Shown here piece after piece: positions 32,789 to 42,252 of a DNA stretch of 64,000 nucleotides (the first letter of the stretch is position 1; every line of letters begins with the position of its first letter). The notes below the pieces were generated by a model that ran no database searches, was not told the DNA's origin, and saw nothing but the letters and a program-made list of their open reading frames with translations. Both the position numbers and the translations under genes were made by a program. Origin of the DNA: Corallococcus caeni (GTDB lineage: Bacteria > Myxococcota > Myxococcia > Myxococcales > Myxococcaceae); assembly GCF_036245865.1 (NCBI RefSeq), contig NZ_BTTW01000001.1, positions 1,116,001 to 1,180,000 of the forward strand, written 5' to 3'.

Positions 32789-35221
32789 ATGGCCTCCCTC
32801 CTCCAGGACCTCCGGCTCGCGCTGCGGCGGCTGCGCCGCAGTCCCACCTTCACCCTCGTGGCGGTGGCCACGCTGGCACTGGGCATTGGCGCCAATGTCG
32901 CCATCTTCAGCGTGGTGCACGCGGTGCTGCTGCGGCCATTGCCCATGCACGACGACGCCCGGCTCGTGCGGCTGTTCAGCGTGGGCCGGCAGGGTCCGGG
33001 GCCGACCTCGCCGCCGGACCTGATGGACCTGCGCGAACAGACGCGGGCCTTCGAGGGGCTCGCCGGCGTGGCGCCCGCGATGGTGACGCTCGGGGCGGAC
33101 CGGACGGAGGCCTCGCCCATGAAGGTGCAGACCGGGCTGGTGACGGCCGGGTTCTTCCAGGTGCTGGGGCCCCGCGTGCAGCTGGGCCGCGCGATTCACG
33201 CCGGGGATGACAGGCCAGGAGCGCCCCAGGTCGCGGTGCTGTCCTACGCGCTCTGGCAGCGCCGCTTTGGGGGCAGCCCTGACGTGCTGGGCCGTGCGCT
33301 GAACCTGGGCGGGTCCCTGCCGTGGATGGTGGTGGGCGTGATGGCGCCGGGGTTCGACTTCCCCTCGCACGCGGAGCTGTGGACTCCGCTCGTCCAGGAC
33401 GAGTCCATGACGAAGCCGGAGGCGCGCGGCGCGCACTGGCTGGAGGTGTACGGGCGGCTCGCGCCGGGCGTGAGCCTTGAGGGGGCGCGGGTCGATGCAG
33501 CGGCGGTCGCGCGGAGCCTGGCGGCGCGGTACCCGGCGACGAACGCGGACATGGGCGCGAGCGTGGAGCTGCTGCGCGACGTGCTGCTGGGCCAGGTGCG
33601 CCCCTCGCTGCTGGTGATGCTGGGCGCGGTGGGGCTGGTGCTGCTCATCGCCTGTGCCAACCTCATGCACCTGCTGCTGGCGCGGGCCGCGTCGCGCGAG
33701 GGGGAGACGTCCGTGCGCCTGGCATTGGGCGCCAGCTGGGGGCGCATCGCGCGGGAGTTGCTGATGGAGAGCGCGCTGCTGTCGGTGCTGGGCGGCGTAG
33801 GCGGGCTGCTCGCGGCCATGTGGGCGCTGGATGCGCTGGCGGCGTTCGGGCCCCGGAACATTCCACGCATCGACGAGGTGTCGCTCGACGGCACCGTGCT
33901 GGCGTTCACCGCGGGCCTGTCGGTGTTCACCACGCTCCTCTTCGGCATGGTGCCCGCGTGGCAGACGTCGCGAGTGGAGCTGGCGCGCGTGCTGCGGACC
34001 GTGGGCGAGGGCGCTGGAGGCGCCGCGCACCACCACCGCACGCGCGCGGCGCTCATCGTGGCGGAGACGGCGCTGGCGGTGTTGCTGCTGGTAAGCGCGG
34101 GCCTGCTCCTGCGCAGCTTCGTGCACCTGCGGCGCATCGACCCGGGTTTCCAGTCCGAGGGCGTGCTGACGGCGAAGCTCGGTCTGCCGCCCATCCGCTA
34201 TGCCATGGGCAGCGCTGCGCCCGCGGCGTTCTACGACGGGCTTCTCGAACGGCTGCGAGCCCTTCCCGGCGTGGAGGCGGCGGGCGCGGTGAGTGGCCTG
34301 CCCATGGAGGGGAAGCGCTGGACGCTCGCGGTGCGCGACCCCCAGCGGCCGGTGCCGCCGGGCACGGAGCCCTGGCAGGCGAGCATCCGCATCATCACAC
34401 CGGGGGCGCTGGAGGCGCTGCGCGTGTCCGTGCTTCGAGGCCGGGGGCTGTTGCCGGAGGACCGGGGCGCTGGGGGGCGCGCGGTGTTGATCAACGCGGA
34501 GGCCGCGCGGCGCTTCTGGCCGGGAGAGGACCCGCTGGGACGCACCGTGGACACGGACATGGACCTGGGCAACGGCGCCTTCGGGGGCCGGGTGGTGGGG
34601 GTGGTGGCGAACCTGGCCACGGAGGGACTGGCGGCGCCCGCCGCGCCGGAGGTGTACGTGCCCTATGAGCAGGCGCGGACCACGGACATGACGCTGGTGC
34701 TTCGCACTTCCGGAGAGCCCCTCGCGCTGGCGAGGGCGGTGCGCACGGAGGTCCGGGCGCTGGATGCGAACCTCGCGGTGGGCAGCGTGCGGACGCTGGC
34801 GTCGGTGGTGGATGGAACGGTGGCGCCGCTGCGCTTCTATCTCCTGCTGGCGAGCCTCTTCGCGGGGGTGGCGCTGGTGCTGGCGGCGGTGGGGCTCTAC
34901 GGGGTGGTGGCCTACGCGGTGGTGCAGCGCACGCGCGAGTTGGGCATCCGCATGGCACTGGGAGCACGCGCCAGCCATCTCATGGGAATGGTGTTGAGCC
35001 ACTACCTGCGGCTCACCGCGGTGGGGCTCATGCTGGGGCTCGGGCTCGCATGGGGCGCCAGCCGCGCGCTGTCGCACCTGCTCAACGGAGTGCGGCCCAC
35101 GGATCCGCTCACGTATGGATTGGTGGTGGCGGTGCTCGGCGTCGTGGCGTTCCTGGCTGCGCTGCTGCCCGCGCGGAGGGCCGCGAACGTGCCCCCCGCG
35201 GTCGTGCTCCGGGCTGACTGA
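32789..35221 (+). CDS. MacB-like ABC transporter permease (ADOP family)
   Basis: 810 residues from ATG 32789. It opens with the family motif MASLLQDLRLALRRLRRSPTFTLVAVATLALGIGANVAIFSVV. Two FtsX/MacB repeats are present, each with a periplasmic MacB_PCD domain followed by three membrane helices: first block helices at about 275-420 (LVMLGAVGLVLLIACANLMHLLLARAASREGE, VRLALGASWGRIARELL), then RTALIVAETALAVLLLVSAGLLL, and a final block LASLFAGVALVLAAVGLYGVVAYAV, IRMALGARASHL. In this family the permease works with a separate MacB-type ATPase; none is encoded nearby. It may move lipoproteins, peptides or antibiotics by a mechanotransmission mechanism. It is a single gene following a terminator. 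Confidence 0.9.
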   Translation: MASLLQDLRLALRRLRRSPTFTLVAVATLALGIGANVAIFSVVHAVLLRPLPMHDDARLVRLFSVGRQGPGPTSPPDLMDLREQTRAFEGLAGVAPAMVTLGADRTEASPMKVQTGLVTAGFFQVLGPRVQLGRAIHAGDDRPGAPQVAVLSYALWQRRFGGSPDVLGRALNLGGSLPWMVVGVMAPGFDFPSHAELWTPLVQDESMTKPEARGAHWLEVYGRLAPGVSLEGARVDAAAVARSLAARYPATNADMGASVELLRDVLLGQVRPSLLVMLGAVGLVLLIACANLMHLLLARAASREGETSVRLALGASWGRIARELLMESALLSVLGGVGGLLAAMWALDALAAFGPRNIPRIDEVSLDGTVLAFTAGLSVFTTLLFGMVPAWQTSRVELARVLRTVGEGAGGAAHHHRTRAALIVAETALAVLLLVSAGLLLRSFVHLRRIDPGFQSEGVLTAKLGLPPIRYAMGSAAPAAFYDGLLERLRALPGVEAAGAVSGLPMEGKRWTLAVRDPQRPVPPGTEPWQASIRIITPGALEALRVSVLRGRGLLPEDRGAGGRAVLINAEAARRFWPGEDPLGRTVDTDMDLGNGAFGGRVVGVVANLATEGLAAPAAPEVYVPYEQARTTDMTLVLRTSGEPLALARAVRTEVRALDANLAVGSVRTLASVVDGTVAPLRFYLLLASLFAGVALVLAAVGLYGVVAYAVVQRTRELGIRMALGARASHLMGMVLSHYLRLTAVGLMLGLGLAWGASRALSHLLNGVRPTDPLTYGLVVAVLGVVAFLAALLPARRAANVPPAVVLRAD

Positions 35222-35293
35222 GCGGAGGAGTCAGCGCGCGACACCGACGGCCACTGCCCTGACGACCCGCCCTGCCCTCGCGCGCCGTGAGGG

Positions 35294-35809
35294 CTACGGG
35301 GTGAGGCGCTTGAAGAAGAGGACCGTGGGGTGCAGCTCACCGTCGGTGTGCCGCGCCCAGTCCGGAATCTCTCCGGCGCGCTGCCATTGGAAGTGCCGGT
35401 AGACGGCCTCCGCCTTCGAGCCCGCCAGCGTGTCGAGCACCAGCAGGGTGCGCCCCTGTCCCCGGGCGAACTGTTCGACCTCCTGGAGCAGCCGTGACGC
35501 GAGCCCCTGTCCCCGGGCTCGCGAATGCACGAGCAGCTTCTGCACCTCCGCGCGGTGCAGCCCGTTGGGACGCAGGGACGGCGCGAGCTGCACGGTGCCG
35601 TCGATGCGCCCATCCACCTCCGCGACCCAGAGCACCAGCCCCGGGCCCAGCGCCGCGAGGACGCCCCGCCAGTACTCCGCCGCCGCGTCCAGCGAGAGCG
35701 GCGGCAGGAAGCCCACCGACGCGCCTCCTTCGACGGAATCGATGAGCAGCTCGGCCAGCGCCTGCCGCTCCTCGGGGGTCCCCTGTTCGAGTCTCCGGAT
35801 GGAAATCAT
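35294..35809 (-). CDS. GNAT-family N-acetyltransferase
   Basis: 171 residues. The GNAT core is visible: VLWVAEVDGRIDGTVQLAPS (strands 3-4), RAEVQKLLVHSRARGQGLASRLLQEVEQFA (acetyl-CoA motif A, Arg-Gly-Gln-Gly-Leu) and LLVLDTLAGSKAEAVYRHFQWQRAGEIPDW (motif B). It transfers an acetyl group from acetyl-CoA to an amine on an unknown small molecule or protein. It converges with the MacB-like permease and lies 18 bp downstream of the membrane protein gene at 35828 on the same strand, so the two may be co-transcribed. Confidence 0.9.
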   Translation of the reverse strand: MISIRRLEQGTPEERQALAELLIDSVEGGASVGFLPPLSLDAAAEYWRGVLAALGPGLVLWVAEVDGRIDGTVQLAPSLRPNGLHRAEVQKLLVHSRARGQGLASRLLQEVEQFARGQGRTLLVLDTLAGSKAEAVYRHFQWQRAGEIPDWARHTDGELHPTVLFFKRLTP

Positions 35810-35827
35810 CCGCGCCAGTCTAGCGGC

Positions 35828-36547
35828 TCATGGCCCGGAGCGTGGCGGCCGGGAAGGCACCGCCAGCCACGCCGCCACGGCGAGGCCATGGAACACGGTG
35901 AGCGGCAGGTAGAGGGCGCTCGCGACGGGGGCCAGCCCCTCCAGTCCCAGGTGCATCGCGCCCAGCCGGAGGAAGGCGCGGAAGGCGTTGAGCGCGAAGC
36001 CCACGCGGGCCAGCTGGCTCCAGCGGTCGCGCCCTCGCAATGCCAGCGCGAACGCTCCGGACGCCAGCGCATGGGCGGCCAGCAGGGGAAGGTAGAGGGC
36101 CACCACGCCTTGTGAGAAGGCATTCACCTGGCCCGCGAGCCGGGTGCGTTCCGCGGCGTCGGTGGTGGCCAGCCAGTCCCGCTGCCACGAGGCGACGACG
36201 CCGAACTCCCACGAGCGGACCGCCATCTCCACGGCCAGGAACACGAGGATCCACATCAGGCCCGCGAGCGCCCAGCCTCCCTGGCGTCCCAGGCGCTGGT
36301 GGACGGCGGCGTAGCCCGCGGGCAGACAGATGAAGCACGCGAGCAGGCTCGCGGCCCGGAACCGGTCCCAGGAAGAGAGCGCGAACGCGAAGGTCGCGGC
36401 GGTGTCCGACTCCAGCGGCGCCCGGGCCAGGATGACGCTCTGCGCGAGCTGGGCGAGGACGTAGAGCCCGAAGACGACGGCGCCCGTCACCTCCAGGGAA
36501 CGGGCGTTGGGGCCGGACGTGGCTTCGGCCGGAAGGGCATGGGGCAT
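35828..36547 (-). CDS. Six-TM membrane protein, AraC-linked
   Basis: 239 residues from ATG 36547. At least six hydrophobic helices can be seen, including EVTGAVVFGLYVLAQLAQSV, FRAASLLACFICLPAGYAAV, WALAGLMWILVFLAVEMAV and VVALYLPLLAAHALASGAFAL. The pattern is like DUF4386-type membrane proteins but I cannot confirm a family. It is divergent from the AraC-family regulator at 36618 with only 70 bp between the starts, so that regulator probably controls it. Transport or sensing of the regulator's ligand is a reasonable guess. Confidence 0.6.
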   Translation of the reverse strand: MPHALPAEATSGPNARSLEVTGAVVFGLYVLAQLAQSVILARAPLESDTAATFAFALSSWDRFRAASLLACFICLPAGYAAVHQRLGRQGGWALAGLMWILVFLAVEMAVRSWEFGVVASWQRDWLATTDAAERTRLAGQVNAFSQGVVALYLPLLAAHALASGAFALALRGRDRWSQLARVGFALNAFRAFLRLGAMHLGLEGLAPVASALYLPLTVFHGLAVAAWLAVPSRPPRSGP

Positions 36548-36617
36548 GGCGCGAAGGTAGACTCCCGGGGCCCCACCCGCCTTCGCGCGCGGGCGGCGCA
36601 CATTCGAGACCGGGCCC

Positions 36618-37367
36618 ATGAAGGACTCCACCGTCGCGCCAGACTTCCACGACCACGCCTCGGGTCAGCACATCACGTCGCACCTTCACGGCGAGGGCCA
36701 GCTCCTGGTCGCGACGGAGGGACGGATGGAGCTCACGCTGGGGCACCGGTCCTCGTGGCTGGAGCCGGGGCAGGCGGTCTGGGTTCCGCCGGGACAGCCC
36801 CACGCGGCGACCGCGCTCTCCCCCACGGCCTTCCGGGGCGTCCTCATCGCGCAAGGGGCCTCCGCGCTACTGCCGTCGCGGCCGCGCCGCTTCACGACGA
36901 GCCCCCTGCTCCTCGCCACGCTCCCCGAGCTGACGGCGGGCCGTGCACGGCGGCGGGAGCTGGCGGCGGCGCTCCTCCTGGATGAGCTGCTCACCGGACT
37001 GCCCGTGCTGGCCTGGCCCGCCCTGCCCCGTGACCCGCGGCTGCTGGAGCTGTGCGCACGCGTGGCGGAAGACCTCTGCGCGGCGCCGGACCTGGACCGG
37101 GCGGCGCTGCGTACCGGGATGACCCGGCGTGCCTTCACCCAGCGCTTCCGCGCGGACACGGGGCACACCTGGGGTGGATGGCTGCGAGCCGCGAGGGCCG
37201 CGCGCGCCGCGGAGCTGCTCGCCGAGGGCATCAGCGTGACGGAGGCCGCCCTGGGGGTGGGCTATACGACGCCCAGTGCCTTCTCCGTGGCCTTCAAGCG
37301 CGTCACCGGGGTGAGCCCCGTCACCCTCACGCGCGAGCTGGGCGGGCCCGACACGCCCCGGCGATAG
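36618..37367 (+). CDS. AraC-family transcriptional regulator with cupin sensor
   Basis: 249 residues. The N-terminal cupin (about 8-80) carries HITSHLHGEGQLLVATEGRMEL and PGQAVWVPPGQPHAA, the usual metal or ligand pocket. The C-terminal AraC DNA-binding domain has two helix-turn-helix motifs: DRAALRTGMTRRAFTQRFRADTGHTWGGWLRAARA and ISVTEAALGVGYTTPSAFSVAFKRVTGVSPV. It likely controls the divergent membrane protein gene and itself from the 70-bp shared region. The inducer is unknown. Confidence 0.9.
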   Translation: MKDSTVAPDFHDHASGQHITSHLHGEGQLLVATEGRMELTLGHRSSWLEPGQAVWVPPGQPHAATALSPTAFRGVLIAQGASALLPSRPRRFTTSPLLLATLPELTAGRARRRELAAALLLDELLTGLPVLAWPALPRDPRLLELCARVAEDLCAAPDLDRAALRTGMTRRAFTQRFRADTGHTWGGWLRAARAARAAELLAEGISVTEAALGVGYTTPSAFSVAFKRVTGVSPVTLTRELGGPDTPRR

Positions 37368-37379
37368 CGGCGCCCCACC

Positions 37380-38495
37380 TCACGGCTGGACCGGCTTCAA
37401 GGGCTTCGGCGCGGGCGTGACGCGGGCGCCGGTGAAGCGCAGCAGCTCGTCCATGAGGAGGCGGCGGCCCCGCTCCGGCCGCTCCAGGTGCACGAAGTGC
37501 GTCGCGCCCGGCAGCACCACGGCCTTCACGCTGGCCGCGTGGTTCAGGTGCTCCTGGAGGCGCGTGACGTCCTCCGGCCGGCTCCAGAAGTCGTTCTCCG
37601 CGCGCAGGAGGAGCACCTTCGCCGTGACGGAGGCCCCGTCCCACAGCTGCCGGCCCGTGGCCAGGTAGAAGCTGTCCTCCAGCGCCCCGGACGGCGCCCG
37701 GAAGGCGAACGGCGTGCGCGAGGCTCCCAGCGGATCACTCGCGAGCGCCTCGCGCTGGAACGACGCGGCCACCTCCGGATCGCGCCACTTCGCCCGCTCC
37801 GCCTCCTCCGCCGGGAGCTGCCGGTCCCACACCGCCATCAGCGACGCGCCCGTGTTCCACCGGTACGCGCCCATGCCCTCCGCGTTGAACCACCCCGGCC
37901 GCTTCGGATCCTCGAAGTCCGTGCCCCTGCCCAGCAGCTTGTGCTCCGCGCTGCCCGCGTACAGCGCGTTGAGCATCACCAGGTGGCTGACGTCGTCCGG
38001 GTGGAGGCTGGCGTACATGCCCGCCCAGTGCCCTCCGGTGGCCCACCCCACCAGCCCCACGCGGCGCTGCCCCGTGCGCGCCTTCACCCAGGCCACCACC
38101 GCGTGCACGTCCTGGACGACCTCGTGCGAACCCACCAGGGGCCGGCCCTTCGCGGGCGTGCTCATGGCCAGGGGCCGCGTGGAGCCGCCATAGCCCCGCG
38201 CGTCCATGAGGTACACGGCGTGCCCCGCCCGAGCGAGCTCCGCCGCGATGGAGCCGCCCTCCACCGGCAGGTCGAACGAGGCGCGCCCCGGCACCCGCGC
38301 GCCGTGCAGGAGGACGAGCGGCGGAAGGTTCGCCACCTGCATGCCGGAGTCCTTCACCTCGCGGACGGACACCTCGATGCCCTCCTCCGAAGGCACCAGG
38401 AACTCCGCGCGCGTCACCTCCGCCCGCGCGCCAGCGCCCCACAGCACGCCCAGCAGCACCAGGGTCCGGACCACGGCCGCGCCTTCGCGATGCAT
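37380..38495 (-). CDS. Exported alpha/beta hydrolase-fold protein lacking the nucleophile serine
   Basis: 371 residues from ATG 38495 (GGAGG upstream), with a signal peptide (VVRTLVLLGVLWGAGARA). The fold is clear: LPPLVLLHGARVPG, VYLMDARGYGGSTRP, then VGLVGWATGGHWAGMYA at the nucleophile elbow. Here G-x-S-x-G reads G-W-A-T-G, so the catalytic Ser is Ala (codon GCC, one base from TCC). The presumed acid (LLRAENDFW) and His (GATHFVHLERP) remain. The protein is therefore probably a non-hydrolytic member of the family, or uses another residue. It converges with the AraC gene. Role unknown. Confidence 0.85.
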   Translation of the reverse strand: MHREGAAVVRTLVLLGVLWGAGARAEVTRAEFLVPSEEGIEVSVREVKDSGMQVANLPPLVLLHGARVPGRASFDLPVEGGSIAAELARAGHAVYLMDARGYGGSTRPLAMSTPAKGRPLVGSHEVVQDVHAVVAWVKARTGQRRVGLVGWATGGHWAGMYASLHPDDVSHLVMLNALYAGSAEHKLLGRGTDFEDPKRPGWFNAEGMGAYRWNTGASLMAVWDRQLPAEEAERAKWRDPEVAASFQREALASDPLGASRTPFAFRAPSGALEDSFYLATGRQLWDGASVTAKVLLLRAENDFWSRPEDVTRLQEHLNHAASVKAVVLPGATHFVHLERPERGRRLLMDELLRFTGARVTPAPKPLKPVQP

Positions 38496-38703
38496 GCCCA
38501 CCTTGCCTCCTGCTTCCGCCAACTGCGCGCGATTTTGCCAGGAGGCCCGCACGGACACACCTCCCGGCTCGCGAGGAAGCAACTGTCCGTTTCGCACGGG
38601 GAGGTGGGGACGTGGCGCGAAACGGATGGCGCATCGCCAGCGCGTGTGGTGTCACCCTCCTGCCGGGCCCCACGTACCGCCCGCGCTGGAGGTCACCCAC
38701 GCC

Positions 38704-39441
38704 ATGCAGGACGTCGACATCAAGACCGCGGATGGAGTGATGGACGCGAAGCTGTTCCAGCCGGAAGGCACCGGGCCGTGGCCCGCGGTCATCATGCTGA
38801 CGGATGCCTTTGGCGTCCGGCCCGCCTTCGAGGACATGGCCCGGCGCCTGTCGAAGTCCGGCTTCGTCGTGCTGCTGCCCAACGTGTTCTACCGGGAAGC
38901 CCCCGCGTCGAAGCTGGAGCTCAAGGGCACCTTCGCGGACGAGTCCTTCCGCAAGCGCGTCTACGGCCTCATCGGCGCGCTGACGCCGGAGCGCCTGAAG
39001 GCGGACGCGGGCGCGGAGCTGGACTTCCTCTTCCGCCAGCCCTTCGTGAAGGGGCCGAAGGCGGGCGTGGCCGGCTACTGCTTCAGCGGCGGCATCGCCG
39101 TGCGCATGGGCGCGGACTTCCCGGACCGCATCGCCGCGGTGGCCTCGTCCCACGGCGGACGGCTGGCCACGGACGCGCCCGACAGCCCCCACCGCCTGGT
39201 GAACCAGGTGAAGGGTGAGCTGTACTTCGGCCACGCGGACCAGGACAACAGCATGCCCGCGGACGCCATCCGCACGCTGGAGGCGGCGCTGAAGGACGCG
39301 GGCGTGAAGCACCGCTCGGAGCTCTACCCCGGCGCGCAGCACGGCTACACGGTGCCGGGCACGCCCGCGTTCAACGCGGAGGTCGCGGAGACGCACTGGA
39401 GCCGCATCGTGGACCTGTTCGGCCGCACGCTGAAGGCCTGA
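38704..39441 (+). CDS. Dienelactone hydrolase family protein
   Basis: 245 residues from ATG 38704, with GGAGG 9-10 nt upstream. The catalytic set is that of dienelactone hydrolase: nucleophile Cys in VAGYCFSGG, Asp in YFGHADQDNSMP and His in GAQHGYTVPG. Start motif PAVIMLTDAFGV forms the oxyanion strand. Such enzymes open dienelactones in aromatic degradation, but many paralogues have other substrates. The KgtP-like transporter gene begins 11 bp downstream, so the two probably form an operon and may handle the same organic acid. Cytoplasmic, no signal peptide. Confidence 0.88.
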   Translation: MQDVDIKTADGVMDAKLFQPEGTGPWPAVIMLTDAFGVRPAFEDMARRLSKSGFVVLLPNVFYREAPASKLELKGTFADESFRKRVYGLIGALTPERLKADAGAELDFLFRQPFVKGPKAGVAGYCFSGGIAVRMGADFPDRIAAVASSHGGRLATDAPDSPHRLVNQVKGELYFGHADQDNSMPADAIRTLEAALKDAGVKHRSELYPGAQHGYTVPGTPAFNAEVAETHWSRIVDLFGRTLKA

Positions 39442-39452
39442 GCGCAAGCCCG

Positions 39453-40733
39453 ATGTCCGCGATGCACCAGCGGTTGCGCTCCATCTTCGGCGGCTCGGTG
39501 GGCAACCTCATCGAGTGGTACGACTTCTACGTCTACTCGGCGTTCTCGCTGTACTTCGCGCAGGCGTTCTTCCCGGACGCGGACCCGCTGGTGCGGCAGC
39601 TCAACACCGCCGGGGTGTTCGCGCTGGGCTTCCTCATCCGGCCGGTGGGCGGCTGGCTGATGGGGCTCTACGCGGACCTCCGGGGCCGCAGGTCCGCGCT
39701 GACGGTGTCCGTCACGCTGATGTGCCTGGGCTCGCTGGTCATCGCCGTGTGCCCCACGTACGCGCGCATCGGCGTGATGGCGCCCGTCGTGCTGATGCTC
39801 GCACGGCTGCTCCAGGGGCTCTCCCTGGGCGGCGAGTACGGCACCAGCGCCACCTACCTGAGCGAGGTGGCCACATCCCAACACCGGGGCTTCTACAGCT
39901 CCTTCCAGTACGTCACGCTCATCCTGGGGCAGCTGCTGGCCACGCTGACGCTGCTGGTGTTGCAGCGGCTGCTCCTGACGGGCCCGCAGTTGGAGGCGTG
40001 GGGCTGGCGCATCCCGTTTGGCATTGGCGCGGCGCTGGCCATCTTCGGCTTCTACATGCGGCGCAACATGGTGGAGACGGAGGCCTTCACCCGCGAGGCC
40101 GCGAAGCCGTCCGAGCACCACCCCATGCGGGAGCTCTTGCGCCACCCGAAGGAGATCGCCGTCGTGGTGGGGCTCACGATGGGCGGCACGCTGGCCTTCT
40201 ACACGTACACCGTCTACATGCAGAAGTTCCTGGTGAACTCCGTGGGGCTGACGCGGGATGAGGCCACGCTCATCTCCGCGAGCTCGCTGTTCCTCTACAT
40301 GCTGTTCCAGCCGGTGCTGGGCTTCGTCTCCGACAGGGTGGGCCGCAGGCCGGTGCTGATGGGGTTCGGCATCCTGGGCACGCTGTGCACCGTGCCGCTG
40401 CTCACCGCGCTGACGCGGACGCGGGACGCCTTCACCGCGTTCCTGCTGGTGCTGGCCGCGCTGATCATCCTCTCCGGCTACACGTCCATCAACGCGGTGG
40501 TGAAGGCGGAGCTGTTCCCCGCGCGCATCCGGGCGCTGGGCGTGGGGCTGCCCTACGCGCTGACGGTGTCCCTCTTCGGCGGCACCGCCGAGTACGTGGG
40601 CACGCGCCTGAAGCTGGCCGGGCACGAGGCGTGGTTCTTCTGGTACGTCACGGCCTGCATCTTCTGCTCGCTGCTCGTCTACACCGTGATGCCAGACACC
40701 CGGCGCCACAGCCGAATCGACGTCGTCACCTGA
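39453..40733 (+). CDS. MHS-family MFS symporter (KgtP/ProP-like)
   Basis: 426 residues with twelve membrane helices. The MHS signature is at the start (GGSVGNLIEWYDFYVYSAFSLYFA) and the MFS loop 2-3 motif is GLYADLRGRRSAL, with a second copy at GFVSDRVGRRPVL. LARLLQGLSLGGEYGTSATYLSE is typical of alpha-ketoglutarate and related proton symporters. It should import a dicarboxylate or similar metabolite with protons across the inner membrane. Likely co-transcribed with the dienelactone hydrolase gene 11 bp upstream. The exact substrate is an inference. Confidence 0.87.
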   Translation: MSAMHQRLRSIFGGSVGNLIEWYDFYVYSAFSLYFAQAFFPDADPLVRQLNTAGVFALGFLIRPVGGWLMGLYADLRGRRSALTVSVTLMCLGSLVIAVCPTYARIGVMAPVVLMLARLLQGLSLGGEYGTSATYLSEVATSQHRGFYSSFQYVTLILGQLLATLTLLVLQRLLLTGPQLEAWGWRIPFGIGAALAIFGFYMRRNMVETEAFTREAAKPSEHHPMRELLRHPKEIAVVVGLTMGGTLAFYTYTVYMQKFLVNSVGLTRDEATLISASSLFLYMLFQPVLGFVSDRVGRRPVLMGFGILGTLCTVPLLTALTRTRDAFTAFLLVLAALIILSGYTSINAVVKAELFPARIRALGVGLPYALTVSLFGGTAEYVGTRLKLAGHEAWFFWYVTACIFCSLLVYTVMPDTRRHSRIDVVT

Positions 40734-40785
40734 GACACCGGGTGGAAATGCCAGTCGTGGGCAGACGTGCTAGACGCGCGCGCCC

Positions 40786-42183
40786 ATGACGGCTCCACTC
40801 CTGACGCTGCCCCTGCTGCTCTGCCTGGGACAGACGTCCGAACCCACGCCCACCGAGCCGCCCTTCCAGGCGCGGCTGTCCTTCTACGCCTTCGACGAGG
40901 ACATCGACGCCGACGGCTCGGCCACGAGCTTCCACGCGGCGCTGGAAGGCCATACGCCGGAGCTCGCTTCGGGCCTGCGTGCGGAAGCCACGCTGTCGTT
41001 CTTCCTCTCCACGGCCCTGACCCAGGGCATTGCCTTGCAGGACTTCGGCAGCAACTTCCGGCTGCGCTACCGGCCCTCGGGATGGGAGGCGGGAGAGGGA
41101 TTGACCGTGGCGGTCCACCCCATCACCACGCCGCGGCTCTACATGGGCTTCACCTGGCCGGTGACCTGGGAGCGGGTGGCCTTCCCCCGCCGCGGCGGGA
41201 ACGAGTCCGCGCTGGAGCTGCGCCTGTCCCGGCGGCGGTGGGACGCCTTCGTGGCGCTCAAGTCCGCCAACGTGCTGGATGACCTGCGGCTGGACTTCTC
41301 ACGCCGTTACGCCCTGCTCGCGGGCGGCTTCCTGGACGTCACGCCCGAGCTGCGGCTCGCCGTGAAGGGCACCGTGATGAACCGGGGGCAGGTCCCCGGC
41401 GCCGCGCCCCAGGGCGTCGAACTGCACGTCCCCGTGCGCGGAGCCTCGCTGGGCGCGCTCTGGCACCGGGGTGAGCCCGTGGGGAACAACGTCGACCTGA
41501 CGCTCTACACGGGAGACCCGACCTTCTTCGAGCGCTTCTTCCAGCCGGAGGCGTACCCGGGGGGCTTCGGCGCCTCCGTGTCGCTGGAAGGCAGCCTCGT
41601 GTCCCAGGGCCTGCTGGATCCGGAGACCGCCCCGCCCCAGGGACGCACGCAGACGTCGGGTGCGGGTGCCCTGGAGGCGCGGGTGAAACAGGGCTTCTGG
41701 CGGGCGCACGCGCTGGCCTACGTCCGCACGCCGGGTTTCATCCAGGTGGACGTGCCCGGGTTCCCGCCGTACCAGGACTTCCGGAGCGGCGCGGAGACGC
41801 GCGCGGAGGTGTCCGGCACGCTGAGCAGCGACTACCACCTCCAGGCCTGGGGGCTGACGCCCGGGCTGCTCCTGCGCGTCACCCGGCCCGCCTCGCTCCG
41901 GAACGCGCCACTGGATCTCCCGGGCCGCAACTACACCGCGGTGTTCCATGGCCCCAACCAGCTCGATTTCCTGCCTGAAGGGGTGGACCCGAAGCCGATG
42001 GTGACGGTGAAGGCCACGGCCCGCTGGGACCTGGGGGCGGTGGCGGGCGTGCTGGCGGAGGTCTCCTACACCCACGACCCCAACCGGACCGTCTTCGAGG
42101 ACGACGTGACCGGCATCGGCGAGCCAGTCCTCCAACCCGCCAGCGAGGTGGGCGTCAACGTGCTGCTCCAAGCCCGCTTCTGA
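40786..42183 (+). CDS. Outer-membrane beta-barrel protein, function unknown
   Basis: 465 residues with a short signal peptide (MTAPLLTLPLLLCLGQTSEP). The rest alternates polar and hydrophobic residues in strands such as LRAEATLSFFLSTA, LGALWHRGEPVGNNVDLTLYTG and VAGVLAEVSYTHDPNRTVFED, and the chain ends in Phe (VLLQARF), the outer-membrane insertion signal. No porin subfamily is recognised. It follows the transporter gene by 52 bp and could be its outer-membrane counterpart, though nothing proves that. Confidence 0.75.
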   Translation: MTAPLLTLPLLLCLGQTSEPTPTEPPFQARLSFYAFDEDIDADGSATSFHAALEGHTPELASGLRAEATLSFFLSTALTQGIALQDFGSNFRLRYRPSGWEAGEGLTVAVHPITTPRLYMGFTWPVTWERVAFPRRGGNESALELRLSRRRWDAFVALKSANVLDDLRLDFSRRYALLAGGFLDVTPELRLAVKGTVMNRGQVPGAAPQGVELHVPVRGASLGALWHRGEPVGNNVDLTLYTGDPTFFERFFQPEAYPGGFGASVSLEGSLVSQGLLDPETAPPQGRTQTSGAGALEARVKQGFWRAHALAYVRTPGFIQVDVPGFPPYQDFRSGAETRAEVSGTLSSDYHLQAWGLTPGLLLRVTRPASLRNAPLDLPGRNYTAVFHGPNQLDFLPEGVDPKPMVTVKATARWDLGAVAGVLAEVSYTHDPNRTVFEDDVTGIGEPVLQPASEVGVNVLLQARF

Positions 42184-42252
42184 CGCTGGGAGTCAGGAGG
42201 GGGTGATTGGCGTCCGCGCGCGCCCGGGTGCGAGGATGGCGCTCCGCCCACC

